From Streptomyces sp. SID3343 (GTDB lineage: Bacteria > Actinomycetota > Actinomycetes > Streptomycetales > Streptomycetaceae): a DNA stretch of 35,562 nucleotides. The DNA lies in assembly GCF_009865215.1 (NCBI RefSeq), contig NZ_WWJX01000773.1, positions 1 to 35,562 of the forward strand. Direction: 5' to 3'. Positions 1 to 8,567 of the stretch are shown here, one piece after another. The position numbers and the translations under genes are program-made. Under the pieces are notes generated by a model. The model was not told where the DNA came from and made no database searches. It saw nothing but the letters and a program-made list of their open reading frames with translations. Position 1 is the stretch's first letter. The number at the start of each line of letters is the position of its first letter.

Positions 1-2
1 GC

Positions 3-563
3 CAGGCGGGGCAGCCGCCGGGGGCGCAGGGCCGGCGTCCGGGCTCGCGGGGCGGCAACGCGCCGCAAGGGTTGGGCAACCCCACCCCGGGTCAGGGGGC
101 AGGTCGCGGCGGCATGGGCGGCCTGCTCAACGGCAGCACGCCCGGCGCGGCGGTGACCAAGGCGCTGAAGCAGAACGCCGGCCGCTTCACGTGGGTGGCC
201 GCGGCGGTCGGGTCCAACAGCGCGTCGGGCTATCAACTCGCCACCGGGAAGCCGGTGATGCCGATCGGCGGTTTCAACGGCAGCGATCCGTCGCCGACCT
301 TGGCCGAGTTCCAAAAGTTGGTCACGGATGGTCGGATCCACTACTTCATCGGCGGCGGCGGGGGCGGCCTGCCCGGCGGCGGCGCGGCGGGGGGCGGAAT
401 GCGCAGCATGGGCGGTAGCAACCAGTCCCAGGCGATCGCCACTTGGGTCGAGCAGACGTACGCGGCGACCACGGTGGACGGGGTGACCCTGTACGACCTG
501 ACCGACACCCGTACCGATGCCGACGTCGGCGACGGAGCGGACGAATCGTCACCAACTGTCTGA
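3..563 (+). CDS. Membrane mannosyltransferase (YkcA/B-like), C-terminal part
   Basis: Partial gene: the frame is open to the left edge, so the membrane-spanning catalytic part lies outside the window. The visible 186 residues begin with a Gly/Pro/Gln-rich linker. A compact domain follows with the marks of the C-terminal domain of GT39-related YkcA/B-like mannosyltransferases: FTWVAAAVGSNSASGYQLAT, then a VMPIGGFNGSDPSPTL segment, then GRIHYFIGGGGGG, and a late ATWVEQTY...LYDLT. In this family the domain is extracytoplasmic and the enzyme transfers sugar from a polyprenyl-phosphate donor; that function is known for relatives and is not visible in this fragment. The long poly-Gly stretch around 351-405 is typical of actinomycete members. 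The stop is TGA at 561-563, 67 bp before the VWA gene, which could be cotranscribed. Confidence 0.8.
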   Translation, partial: QAGQPPGAQGRRPGSRGGNAPQGLGNPTPGQGAGRGGMGGLLNGSTPGAAVTKALKQNAGRFTWVAAAVGSNSASGYQLATGKPVMPIGGFNGSDPSPTLAEFQKLVTDGRIHYFIGGGGGGLPGGGAAGGGMRSMGGSNQSQAIATWVEQTYAATTVDGVTLYDLTDTRTDADVGDGADESSPTV

Positions 564-630
564 CGTGGTGTCAAGCCTGGTGGGGCGGGCGGCAAACGGG
601 GTGCCCCGATGATCCGTAGGATCCTCCCCC

Positions 631-1905
631 GTGACGACGATCAAGATGCGAAGGGTCGGGGCCGGACTGATCGGCCTGCTGACGACCTTGGCCATGGTGG
701 GCGGGACCGCACCGTCCGCGATGGCCGACGAGACCGAAGCGACCGCGCCGCCGCCCAAGGTCGAGCTTGTGCTCGACGTGAGCGGTTCGATGAAGGCGCA
801 AGACGCCGGCGGGTTGACCCGCATCGAGGCGGCGAAGAAGGCGTTCAACGAGGTGGTGGACGCGGTTCCGGGTGAGGCCGAACTGGGCGTGCGCGTACTG
901 GGTGCGACGTATCCGGGCAACGACAAGAAGCTCGGATGCGTCGACACCCAGCAGCTCGCCCCGGTGGGCAAGCCGAACAAGGTGGAGATCAAGACCGCGA
1001 TCGCGACGCTGCGTCCGACGGGCTTCACCCCGATCGCGCTGTCGCTTCGCGAGGCCGCGAAGGACCTCGGTACGGGTGCCGGTACCCGCAGGATCGTGCT
1101 GATCACCGACGGCGAGGAGACGTGCGCGCCGCCGGACCCGTGCGACGTGGCCCGCGAGTTGGCCGCGTCCGGGCTCAACCTGGTCGTGGACACGCTGGGC
1201 CTGGTCCCGGACGAGAACACCCGCCGTCAGCTGTCCTGCATCGCGGACGCGACGGGCGGCACCTACACGTCGGTCCAGAACGCGGACGAACTGTCCCAGC
1301 GTGTCCAGCAGATCGTCAAGCGCGCGGTGCGCGAGGCGGACGAGACGCCCGCGACCGTCAAGGGCAGCCCCAACGGCTGCCCGGACGCACCGGTGCTCGC
1401 GCCCGGCGTGTACAGCGACCGCGAGGAGTTCGGCCAACACCTGTGGTACAAGGTCCCGGTCAAGCCCAACCAGGAGTTGCGGGCGACCGCGACGGTGGGC
1501 GCGGACCGCAAGGTGGCGCGTGACTACGACGTCACGGTCACCGCGTTCAGCGAGGACGGTCGCGAACTGGTCGGCAACGCCGGTGCGGGCAACGGCCGTA
1601 CCGACGTCCAGTCGGCGGGATTGCGCTACCCGTACCGCACCGACTCCGACAACGCGAAGACCAGGACGATCTGTCTCGTGGTCACCAACGCGTTCGCGGC
1701 GCAGCCGGGCGTGGCCACCGCGCCGGGCCTGCCCTTGGAGTTGACCGTGGACCTGGTCCACGCGTCGCACGCGAAGGCCGCGAACGTGCACGGTCTGGGC
1801 CGGGGTTGGGTCTTCCTGGGTGTGCTCGCACTGTTCGGTCTGGTCGCCGGCATTGTGATCGGTTGGCTGCGTCGTGGCATCAAGGCGATCGGAAAGGCTC
1901 TGTGA
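631..1905 (+). CDS. VWA-domain protein, secreted and C-terminally membrane-anchored
   Basis: 424 residues. The N-terminus is a signal peptide (basic MRR, hydrophobic run, AMADE cleavage region). A von Willebrand A domain follows with a complete metal-ion-dependent adhesion site: DVSGS at residues 49-53, Thr133 in GFTPIAL, and Asp160 in LITDGEE. About residues 240-385 form a beta-rich segment (GVYSDREEFGQHLWYKVPV) resembling a jelly-roll or PPC-like fold. The C-terminus has one membrane helix followed by a basic tail (GWLRRGIKAIGKAL). VWA domains bind protein ligands through a divalent metal, so this is probably a surface interaction protein, with an unknown ligand. I used GTG at 631; ATG at 646 (MRRVG) is an equally good start. 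The stop overlaps the start of the next gene by one base (TGATG), so the two are almost certainly translationally coupled. Confidence 0.85.
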   Translation: MTTIKMRRVGAGLIGLLTTLAMVGGTAPSAMADETEATAPPPKVELVLDVSGSMKAQDAGGLTRIEAAKKAFNEVVDAVPGEAELGVRVLGATYPGNDKKLGCVDTQQLAPVGKPNKVEIKTAIATLRPTGFTPIALSLREAAKDLGTGAGTRRIVLITDGEETCAPPDPCDVARELAASGLNLVVDTLGLVPDENTRRQLSCIADATGGTYTSVQNADELSQRVQQIVKRAVREADETPATVKGSPNGCPDAPVLAPGVYSDREEFGQHLWYKVPVKPNQELRATATVGADRKVARDYDVTVTAFSEDGRELVGNAGAGNGRTDVQSAGLRYPYRTDSDNAKTRTICLVVTNAFAAQPGVATAPGLPLELTVDLVHASHAKAANVHGLGRGWVFLGVLALFGLVAGIVIGWLRRGIKAIGKAL

Positions 1906-2708
1906 TGCGGGCGATCTCCCTGCCGAGGGTGAGGAAAATGTTCGCCGCGACGGCTGCGGCCCTCGTGGGCGTGGCGCTGTTCGCCGCACCGGCGAGCGCG
2001 GAGCAGGACGTACCGCCGGGCACGTCGTTCACGGCGGCCGGCAAGCTCAAGACGGGTGACGAGGCGCGCTGGTCGGCGTCCGCGGGCGAGTATCTGTACT
2101 GGCAGTTCCCGGCGACGGCCGGCAAGGACATCAAGGCCAAGGTCGACCTCGAACTCGCGCCGGGTGCCGCGCGCAGCGGTCCGGTGACGTATCGGATCGA
2201 GATCTACGACGGCCTGCGTCGGCGCCAGCCGTGCGTCGAGGGCAACCAGGTCGCCGCCGCGCAGAAGACCGACGCGAAGGTCAGTCTGACCTGCACGCCG
2301 CGCACGGTCCGCGACTGGTCCGAGCCGTGGTCGACCGACCCGCTGCCGGGCACGTACTTCGTACGGGTCGCGGCGATGGAGGTCCCGGAGCTGGACGCCG
2401 GTCTGCCGATCAAGGTGACCGTGCGGGTGGATACCAAGGACGGCGACGATCAGGTCCCCACGTCGGACCGGCAGCTGTCCGATCCGCTGGTGCCGATCAC
2501 CAAGGCCGGCGCCGTGCTGCAGAAGGGCCAGTCCTCGGACACGCGCAGTATCGCGTGGGACGAGGAGGAGGACCACTGGTACACGTGGGACTGGATGTCG
2601 GGCCCGAACGCCCGCTGGTTCTGGACCGCGCTCGCGACGTTCGTGGCGGCCCTGATGGGCATCCTGGGCTTCCAGCTGACCCGCAAGAAGCGCAGCTGGT
2701 TCAGCTGA
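1905..2708 (+). CDS. Secreted, membrane-anchored partner of the VWA protein
   Basis: 267 residues; no named family recognised. Visible parts are a signal peptide (MRAISLPRVRKM, hydrophobic run, APASAEQ), an ectodomain of about 200 residues rich in predicted beta strands, and one C-terminal helix (FWTALATFVAALMGILGF) followed by a basic tail RKKRSW. The ectodomain opening (GTSFTAAGKLKTGDEARW, then YLYWQFP) resembles the beta-rich C-terminal half of the preceding VWA protein (VYSDREEF, then LWYKVPV), so both may carry the same kind of beta-sandwich. Two cysteines near residues 109 and 127 could form an extracytoplasmic disulfide. The ATG at 1905 overlaps the previous stop by one base; ATG at 1938 is an alternative. 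The two-gene unit ends at a strong hairpin at 2726-2766. Formation of a two-protein surface complex is inferred. Confidence 0.75.
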   Translation: MRAISLPRVRKMFAATAAALVGVALFAAPASAEQDVPPGTSFTAAGKLKTGDEARWSASAGEYLYWQFPATAGKDIKAKVDLELAPGAARSGPVTYRIEIYDGLRRRQPCVEGNQVAAAQKTDAKVSLTCTPRTVRDWSEPWSTDPLPGTYFVRVAAMEVPELDAGLPIKVTVRVDTKDGDDQVPTSDRQLSDPLVPITKAGAVLQKGQSSDTRSIAWDEEEDHWYTWDWMSGPNARWFWTALATFVAALMGILGFQLTRKKRSWFS

Positions 2709-2725
2709 GGGTGCGCAACGGCCCT

Positions 2726-2766
2726 TCGGGTCGCCCCGGCGCGCATCGCGCCGGGGCGACCCGAAA
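2726..2766. terminator. Perfect 19-bp hairpin terminator
   Basis: The arms 2726-2744 (TTCGGGTCGCCCCGGCGCG) and 2748-2766 are exact reverse complements around a three-base loop (CAT). It sits 17 bp after the stop of the VWA partner gene. There is no T tract, as is usual for GC-rich actinomycete terminators. Confidence 0.8.
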
Positions 2767-2833
2767 TGATTCGACCCGGCACCGACAGTCGTCGGAGCAG
2801 TCGTCGAGGTTTTTCCCAGGAGCGGAGCACGCC

Positions 2834-3142
2834 ATGGTGGTCGAGCACGTGGACATCGCCGTCACGCCGGGTCGCGAGGAGGAATTCGAGGCCGCGTTCG
2901 TTCGAGGCCGCGAGGTCCTCGCCGAGGCCGAGGGCTTTCGGTGGGCGCGCCTGCTCCGCCAGATCGAGGCCCCGTCGTCGTTCCTGGTGCTGATCGGCTG
3001 GGACACCCTGGAGGCGCACACGGTGGGCTTTCGCGAGTCGGAGCTGTTCGGGCAGTGGCGCGCCGTGGTCGGTCCGTTCTTCGCGGTGCCGCCGACGGTC
3101 GTGCACTACGCCGGCGAGCTGACCCCCGCCGGCGACGCGTAG
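2834..3142 (+). CDS. Antibiotic biosynthesis monooxygenase (ABM) domain protein
   Basis: 102 residues, a single small ferredoxin-like (dimeric alpha/beta barrel) domain of the ABM/YgiN superfamily. The pattern is an N-terminal strand VVEHVDIAVTPGREEEFEAAF, a helix with REVLAEAEGFRWARLLRQIE, a central strand SSFLVLIGWDTLEAHTVGF, then ESELFGQWRAVVGPFF and a final beta strand VVHYAGEL. Relatives are cofactor-free oxygenases or stress-related quinol/heme-binding proteins, so the exact substrate cannot be called. The ATG at 2834 follows AGGAG at 2818-2822. It stands alone between the hairpin at 2726-2766 and a convergent minus-strand gene. Confidence 0.8.
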   Translation: MVVEHVDIAVTPGREEEFEAAFVRGREVLAEAEGFRWARLLRQIEAPSSFLVLIGWDTLEAHTVGFRESELFGQWRAVVGPFFAVPPTVVHYAGELTPAGDA

Positions 3143-3202
3143 TCCTTGCCGCGACGCCGCGGGTTGCGACGCCGCGTGTTGCGAGTCGCCCAGGCCCCTC
3201 GT

Positions 3203-3219
3203 CCCGAATCGAAATCGGG
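3203..3219. terminator. Weak hairpin between convergent genes
   Basis: CCCGA (3203-3207) pairs with TCGGG (3215-3219) around ATCGAAA, between the ends of convergent genes at 3142 (+) and 3244 (-). The stem is only five base pairs, so this is a tentative bidirectional terminator. Confidence 0.3.
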
Positions 3220-3243
3220 GTGGGGGGCCTTCGCGTCGGCCGG

Positions 3244-3651
3244 TCACCGGGTGCGCCGCAGCACCTCGTCGAACTCGACCTCGCCCACGGTGGTGAGCAG
3301 GCGTAGCTCGCCCGCATGGCGCTGCGGATCGGCGAAGTACTGGCGGTGGACCACGTCGGTGCGACCGTGCGCGAGGTCGATGCCGCCGTCCAACGCCTCG
3401 CCGGGCCCGAAGCCGCCTTGGCCGCCGCCCGGTCCCGTGGCCAACCGCGACCACTCGCCGCGCACGGACTCCAACGCCAGGAAGGTCAGGTCGCCGTGCC
3501 ATTGCGGCCCGATCACCGTGACCCGAACCTCCAGGAGGCCACCGGTCTGCGCGCGCGTCAGCGCCGATCGCCACACGTACAGGGTGGGTTCCGCCGCCAA
3601 CACCCGAGGCTCACCGAATACGTAGTTCTCCTTGCCGCGTAAAAGGCCCAT
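3244..3651 (-). CDS. Uncharacterised 135-residue protein
   Basis: No family recognised. It is a soluble sequence of 135 residues with no signal peptide or membrane segment. The N-terminal half looks beta-rich (NYVFGEPRVLAAEPTLYVW, LLEVRVTVIGPQWHGDLTFLALES). The middle is Gly-rich (GPGGGQGGFGPGEALDGG) and the C-terminus is acidic then basic (TTVGEVEFDEVLRRTR). The start ATG at 3651 has GGAG a few bases upstream on the minus strand. Another unknown minus-strand gene ends 76 bp upstream, so the two may be cotranscribed. Codon use matches the neighbourhood, which supports a real gene. Confidence 0.6.
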   Translation of the reverse strand: MGLLRGKENYVFGEPRVLAAEPTLYVWRSALTRAQTGGLLEVRVTVIGPQWHGDLTFLALESVRGEWSRLATGPGGGQGGFGPGEALDGGIDLAHGRTDVVHRQYFADPQRHAGELRLLTTVGEVEFDEVLRRTR

Positions 3652-3727
3652 GCCGCTCCAAAGGCAACCGAACCGGCCAAGGGCTACAGTCCACCATCGC
3701 AGCCGAACACACGGAAGCCCGTTGCGC

Positions 3728-4237
3728 TCACTCCTCCCACAGACCGGCGACCGTCAGCCCCGGGTCGATGTCCGCGAGGGCCTGCGTCGGGTCGAGGGCC
3801 GGCACCACCCGATGCGTGGCGGCGGCGTGCGCGTAGACCAGGAGCAGGTCCTCGGCCGTCCATCGGATCGACGGCCACAGTGCGTCACGCCCCGGTCGCA
3901 GTCGGGTCAACCTGGTGTGGAACTCGTCGAGTTCGGCCGGATTGGCGAAGCTGCGGGCGGCCTGCATCGCGTCGTCGTCGGTACGCAGGAGGGCATGCGC
4001 AGGGACCACGGGCACCCGCATGACCGCGTCGGGGTCGGTATCGGGCATGCCCATGCCGTGGGCGACCCGGTGCAGCGCGGACGCCATGAGGAGCGCGACG
4101 AGCAATCCACTGTCCTCTCGGACACCACCGGACGGGAAGAACCTCGCGTCCCAGAAGTACTGTTCGGCGTTCAGGTGCTCGCGCACGAGCATGCAGCCGA
4201 TTCCCACACAACTCTGCGGCAGGGTTCTCGCAGCCAT
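3728..4237 (-). CDS. Uncharacterised 169-residue protein
   Basis: No family recognised. The predicted protein is mainly helical and soluble, with conspicuous stretches EHLNAEQYFWDARFF, LLVALLMASALHRVAHGMGM and WTAEDLLLVYAHAAATHRVV. It is rich in His and Met, including HRVAHGMGMPDTD and an N-terminal CVGIGCM with two cysteines; a metal-binding role is possible but unsupported by any recognised motif. The ATG at 4237 lacks a convincing Shine-Dalgarno sequence; an internal ATG (MLVREHL, 15 codons in) is an alternative. It is transcribed divergently from hrpA across a 310-bp spacer and may share a transcript with the 135-residue gene downstream. Confidence 0.55.
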   Translation of the reverse strand: MAARTLPQSCVGIGCMLVREHLNAEQYFWDARFFPSGGVREDSGLLVALLMASALHRVAHGMGMPDTDPDAVMRVPVVPAHALLRTDDDAMQAARSFANPAELDEFHTRLTRLRPGRDALWPSIRWTAEDLLLVYAHAAATHRVVPALDPTQALADIDPGLTVAGLWEE

Positions 4238-4547
4238 ACCGTCACCGTACGGGTCCGGTGGCGCGCCGTGGCGTGGTTCCGGTTATTTACGACACTGCCC
4301 CTTTCGGATCATCACTCGCCGCGCGCAGCCGCCGATCGTCGCGCACGGATACGGCCGGCAACGTTCGGTGACCGCGATCGAGCACTCGGACGCACGCTGC
4401 GTCACGGCGTGGTCGCCCAAAAAAACCGCTCGTCGCGACCACCCCCCGGTCGGATCGGCCCGAGGACGCCACCAGGCGCGCCGCGCGGCCGTCGGGAGTA
4501 ATCCACTGGCCGGCTCCCCCTGGGTGCCACTTATCCTTGAGCACGTA
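4238..4547. promoter_or_regulatory. Divergent intergenic region upstream of hrpA
   Basis: This 310-bp spacer separates the unknown minus-strand gene from hrpA. It holds an 8-bp inverted repeat, GTGGTCGC (4409-4416) and GCGACCAC (4435-4442), enclosing an A7 tract. Position and symmetry suggest a leader hairpin or operator, but no named element is recognised. I see no convincing sigma-70 promoter, although promoters for both genes must be here. Confidence 0.35.
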
Positions 4548-7500
4548 ATGGGAACGCCAGTAGCCACATCTCCGCTCGCCGACCTCGAGGCGCGCCTGCC
4601 CCAGCTGATGCTTCGCGATCAGTACCGCCTGCGACGCCGCCTCGACGCGGTCCGCAAGGGCCGCAGAGGCCCGCACAAGGCCGCCGACAAGGGGCGCCTG
4701 GATGCCGAGTTCGACGCCGCCGAGACGCGGGTGGCGAACCGGCGCGCAGCCGTGCCCGCGATCAGCTATCCGCAGGCCCTGCCGGTCAGTCAAAAGAAGG
4801 ACGACATCCTCGCCGCGATCCGCGACCACCAGGTCGTCATCGTCGCGGGCGAGACCGGATCCGGCAAGACCACCCAGATCCCGAAGATCTGCCTGGAGCT
4901 GGGCCGCGGCGTCCAGGGCCTGATCGGGCACACCCAGCCGCGCCGGATCGCCGCCCGCACCGTCGGCGACCGGATCGCCGAGGAGCTGGGCGGACAACTC
5001 GGCGACGTGGTCGGCTACAAGGTCCGCTTCACCGACCAGTCGAGCGACAGCACGCTGGTCAAGTTGATGACCGACGGCATCCTGCTCGCCGAGGTGCAAA
5101 ACGACCGGATGCTGCGCCAGTACGACACGCTGATCATCGACGAGGCGCACGAACGCAGCCTCAACATCGACTTTCTGCTCGGCTACCTCAAACAGCTGCT
5201 GCCGCGCCGACCCGACCTCAAGGTGATCATCACCTCCGCGACGATCGACCCGGAGCGCTTCTCGCAGCACTTCGACGACGCGCCGATCATCGAGGTCTCG
5301 GGGCGTACGTATCCGGTCGAGGTGCGCTACCGCCCGCTCGTCGCGGACGCCGAGGACGGTGACGACGACGAGGGCGACGCCAAGCGCCGACCCGACGATC
5401 GTGACCAGGTGCAGGCGATCAGCGACGCGGTCGACGAGCTGATGGGCGAGGCGTCCGGCGACATCCTGGTCTTCCTCAGCGGCGAGCGGGAGATCCGCGA
5501 CACCGCCGAGGCGCTGAACAAACGGCAGTTGCGCAACACCGAGGTACTGCCGCTGTACGCGCGCCTGTCGGCCGCGGAGCAGCATCGGGTGTTCCAGCAG
5601 CACTCCGGTCGCCGGATCGTCCTCGCGACCAACGTCGCGGAGACCTCGCTGACCGTCCCCGGCATCAAGTACGTGATCGACCCCGGCACCGCCCGGATCT
5701 CCCGCTACAGCCTGCGTACCAAGGTGCAGCGGCTGCCGATCGAGGCCGTTTCACAGGCGTCGGCCAACCAGCGCAAGGGCCGCAGCGGGCGCACCTCCGA
5801 CGGCATCTGTATCCGGCTGTACTCCGAGAGCGACTTCGAGTCGCGCCCCGAGTTCACCGACCCGGAGATCCTGCGCACCAACCTGGCCTCGGTCATCCTC
5901 CAGATGACCGCGCTCGACCTCGGCGACATCGCCGCGTTCCCGTTCGTCGAACCGCCCGACCGGCGCAACATCAAGGACGGCGTGCAACTCCTGCACGAGC
6001 TGGGCGCGATCGACCCCGACGAGCAGGACCACCGCAAGCGGCTGACCCCGATCGGCCGCAAGCTCTCCCAACTCCCGGTGGACCCGCGACTGGCCCGGAT
6101 GATCCTGGAGGCCGAGCGCAACGGTGTCGTGCGCGAGGTGCTGATCATCGCGTCCGCGCTGTCCATCCAGGACCCGCGTGAGCGGCCCGCCGACCAGCAA
6201 CAGCACGCCGATCAGATGCACGCGCGGTTCGCCGACAAGGAATCCGACTTCCTCGCGTATCTGAACCTGTGGAACTACATCAAGGAGCAGCGCGACGAGT
6301 TGTCGTCGAGCCGGTTCCGCAAGATGTGCAAGAGCGAGTTCCTGCACTACCTGCGCATACGCGAGTGGCAGGATCTGCACAGCCAGTTGCGCCAAGCCGC
6401 CAAGTCGATCGGGATCGAGGCGGCGAGCGGCGAACCCCAGGAACCGAACACGCAGTTCATCCACACCGCGATCCTGTCGGGGCTGCTGTCGCACATCGGC
6501 CTGATGGACGCCGCCAAGCGCGAGTACGGCGGCGCGCGCGGCACGCGCTTCTCGGTCTTTCCCGGTTCGGCGTTGTTCAAGAAGCCGCCGCGGTGGGTGA
6601 TGGCGGCCGAACTCGTCGAGACGTCGAAGCTGTGGGCCCGGATCGCGGGACGGATCGAGCCCGAGTGGATCGAGCCGCTCGCGGGTCACCTGATCAAGCG
6701 CACGTACAGCGAGCCGCACTGGGAACTGAAGATGGCCGCGGTGATGGCCTACGAGAAGGTCACGCTGTACGGCGTCCCGATCGTGGCCGCGCGCAAGGTC
6801 GGCTACGGCAAGGTCGACCCGGAGATGTCGCGTGATCTGTTCATCCGCCACGCGCTCGTCGAGGGCGACTGGCGCACCCACCACAAGTTCTTCGCCGAGA
6901 ACCGCCGACTGCTCGCGGACGTCGAGGAGCTCGAACACCGGGCCCGGCGCCGGGACATCATGGTGGACGACGAGACGCTGTTCGACTTCTACGACGAGCG
7001 GATCCCCGCCGACGTGGTCTCCGGGCGGCACTTCGACGCGTGGTGGAAGAAGGCCCAGCGCGCCGAGCCGGACCTGCTGAGCTTCGAGAAGTCCATGCTG
7101 ATCAACGCCAAGGCCGGCGGGATCACCGAGGAGAACTACCCGAACACGTGGGTGGTCGAGGGCATCGAGCTCAAGCTGACCTACCAGTTCGAGCCGGGGT
7201 CCGACGCCGACGGCGTGACCGCGCACATCCCGGTCGCGGTGCTCAACCAGTTGACCGGCGAGGGCTTCGACTGGCAGATCCCGGGCCTGCGCGAGGAGTT
7301 GGTGACCTCCTACATCCGCTCGCTGCCCAAGAACATGCGCCGGGGGTTCGTGCCCGCGCCGGACTACGCGCGGTCGATCCTGACCCGTCTGAAACCGGGT
7401 CGGGGGTCCTTGGTGGACGTCCTGGAGCGGGAGTTGAGCCGCATGGCCGGCATGCCGGTCAAGCGGGAGACGTGGGACCTGTCGAAGATTCCCGAGCACC

Positions 7501-8501
7501 TGCGGATGACGTTCCGGGTGCTCGACGACAACAAGCGCACGCTCGCCGAGGGCAAGGACCTGGAAGAGCTCAAGCTCAAGTTGCGCGACCGGATGCGCGC
7601 GGCGGTCTCCGAGGCCGCGAGCACGCTGGACATGGAACGCTCGGGCGTCACTTCCTGGACGATCGGCGAGTTGCCGCGCGTGGTCGAGCAAAAGCGCGGG
7701 CCACTGGTGGTCAAGGCGTATCCGGCGCTCGTCGACGAGGGCGCGAGCGTCGCGGTACGGCTGTTCGACCGCGAGCCGGAGCAGATGCGCTCGATGTGGC
7801 TCGGCACCCGGCGGCTGGTGCTGCTGAACGTGCAGTCACCGGTGAAGCAGATCCAGGGCCGGCTGCCGAACATGGCCAAGCTGACGCTCAGTCACAATCC
7901 GCACGGCGGCATCGACGCCCTCTTCGAGGACATCCTCGCGTGCGCGAGCGACATGCTGATCGTGGACGCGGGCGGCCCGGCGTGGGACGAAGCGGGCTTT
8001 GCCAAGCTGCGGGAGCGGGTGAAGGCGGGGCTGCCGCGACTGACCGAGGACACCGTGGTCAAGGTCGAGCGGATCCTCGGCGCGTCGCACAACGTCGCCG
8101 GCCGGCTCAAGACCACCCGCAGCCCGGCGTTGGCGCCAGCGCTCGCGGACCTCAAGGCGCAGTACACCGCGCTGATCCACAAGGGTTTCGTGGCCGAGTC
8201 CGGCTGGCGCCGACTGCCGGACGTACACCGCTACCTGCAAGCCATGGAGCGACGCCTGCAACGCCTGGAGGCGGACCCGGTCCGCGACCGCGAGCGCATG
8301 CTGAAGGTCCATCAGATCCAGGCCGCCTACCAGGAGTTGATGGGCCGTCAGGCCAAGTCCGCGCCGATTCCCACCGAAATCGCGGCGATCCGCTGGCAGA
8401 TCGAGGAACTGCGCGTGAGCTACTTCGCCCAGTCGCTCGGCACTCCGCAGCCGGTGTCGGACAAGAGGATCCTGAAGACGATCGAGGAGTTGGCCGGCTG
8501 A
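4548..8501 (+). CDS. hrpA: ATP-dependent RNA helicase HrpA (DEAH box)
   Basis: 1317 residues, the usual size for bacterial HrpA (about 1300). All DEAH/RHA helicase motifs are present: Walker A GETGSGKT (101-108), DEAH (198-201), SAT (230-232), motif V ATNVAETSLTVPG, and motif VI QRKGRSGR (408-415). The helicase-associated winged-helix/ratchet and OB-type regions follow, then the long DUF3418-type C-terminal region that distinguishes HrpA from shorter RNA helicases. A short acidic insert (DAEDGDDDEGDAKR) lies between the two RecA domains. HrpA unwinds RNA in an NTP-dependent way; in E. coli it acts on stalled or collided ribosomes. I chose ATG 4548 because homology starts near MGTPVATSPLADLEARL; the frame stays open much further upstream but overlaps another gene there. 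The Shine-Dalgarno is weak. Confidence 0.95.
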   Translation: MGTPVATSPLADLEARLPQLMLRDQYRLRRRLDAVRKGRRGPHKAADKGRLDAEFDAAETRVANRRAAVPAISYPQALPVSQKKDDILAAIRDHQVVIVAGETGSGKTTQIPKICLELGRGVQGLIGHTQPRRIAARTVGDRIAEELGGQLGDVVGYKVRFTDQSSDSTLVKLMTDGILLAEVQNDRMLRQYDTLIIDEAHERSLNIDFLLGYLKQLLPRRPDLKVIITSATIDPERFSQHFDDAPIIEVSGRTYPVEVRYRPLVADAEDGDDDEGDAKRRPDDRDQVQAISDAVDELMGEASGDILVFLSGEREIRDTAEALNKRQLRNTEVLPLYARLSAAEQHRVFQQHSGRRIVLATNVAETSLTVPGIKYVIDPGTARISRYSLRTKVQRLPIEAVSQASANQRKGRSGRTSDGICIRLYSESDFESRPEFTDPEILRTNLASVILQMTALDLGDIAAFPFVEPPDRRNIKDGVQLLHELGAIDPDEQDHRKRLTPIGRKLSQLPVDPRLARMILEAERNGVVREVLIIASALSIQDPRERPADQQQHADQMHARFADKESDFLAYLNLWNYIKEQRDELSSSRFRKMCKSEFLHYLRIREWQDLHSQLRQAAKSIGIEAASGEPQEPNTQFIHTAILSGLLSHIGLMDAAKREYGGARGTRFSVFPGSALFKKPPRWVMAAELVETSKLWARIAGRIEPEWIEPLAGHLIKRTYSEPHWELKMAAVMAYEKVTLYGVPIVAARKVGYGKVDPEMSRDLFIRHALVEGDWRTHHKFFAENRRLLADVEELEHRARRRDIMVDDETLFDFYDERIPADVVSGRHFDAWWKKAQRAEPDLLSFEKSMLINAKAGGITEENYPNTWVVEGIELKLTYQFEPGSDADGVTAHIPVAVLNQLTGEGFDWQIPGLREELVTSYIRSLPKNMRRGFVPAPDYARSILTRLKPGRGSLVDVLERELSRMAGMPVKRETWDLSKIPEHLRMTFRVLDDNKRTLAEGKDLEELKLKLRDRMRAAVSEAASTLDMERSGVTSWTIGELPRVVEQKRGPLVVKAYPALVDEGASVAVRLFDREPEQMRSMWLGTRRLVLLNVQSPVKQIQGRLPNMAKLTLSHNPHGGIDALFEDILACASDMLIVDAGGPAWDEAGFAKLRERVKAGLPRLTEDTVVKVERILGASHNVAGRLKTTRSPALAPALADLKAQYTALIHKGFVAESGWRRLPDVHRYLQAMERRLQRLEADPVRDRERMLKVHQIQAAYQELMGRQAKSAPIPTEIAAIRWQIEELRVSYFAQSLGTPQPVSDKRILKTIEELAG

Positions 8502-8530
8502 CCATCGGCTCGGGTCCGGCCCGGTTCGGC

Positions 8531-8560
8531 TCGGCCCGGTTCGGCCCGGCTCGGCCCGGC
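8531..8560. repeat. Three tandem 10-mers after hrpA
   Basis: TCGGCCCGGT, TCGGCCCGGC and TCGGCCCGGC lie head to tail, within a longer degenerate CGGCTCGGCCCGG-type run from about 8511. The block sits between the hrpA stop and the end of the convergent YiaA/B gene. It is simple-sequence DNA with no recognised function. Confidence 0.7.
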
Positions 8561-8567
8561 GTCTGGC

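Noticed and set aside
571-1989. Long open frame on the minus strand opposite the VWA gene
   Set aside because: It is an Arg/His-rich antisense shadow produced by GC codon bias; the + strand frame has a signal peptide, MIDAS motif and membrane anchor.
3915-4547. Extension of hrpA by about 211 codons upstream
   Set aside because: The extension overlaps the 169-residue gene on the other strand, is Arg/Ser-rich and has no helicase homology; the family starts near 4548.
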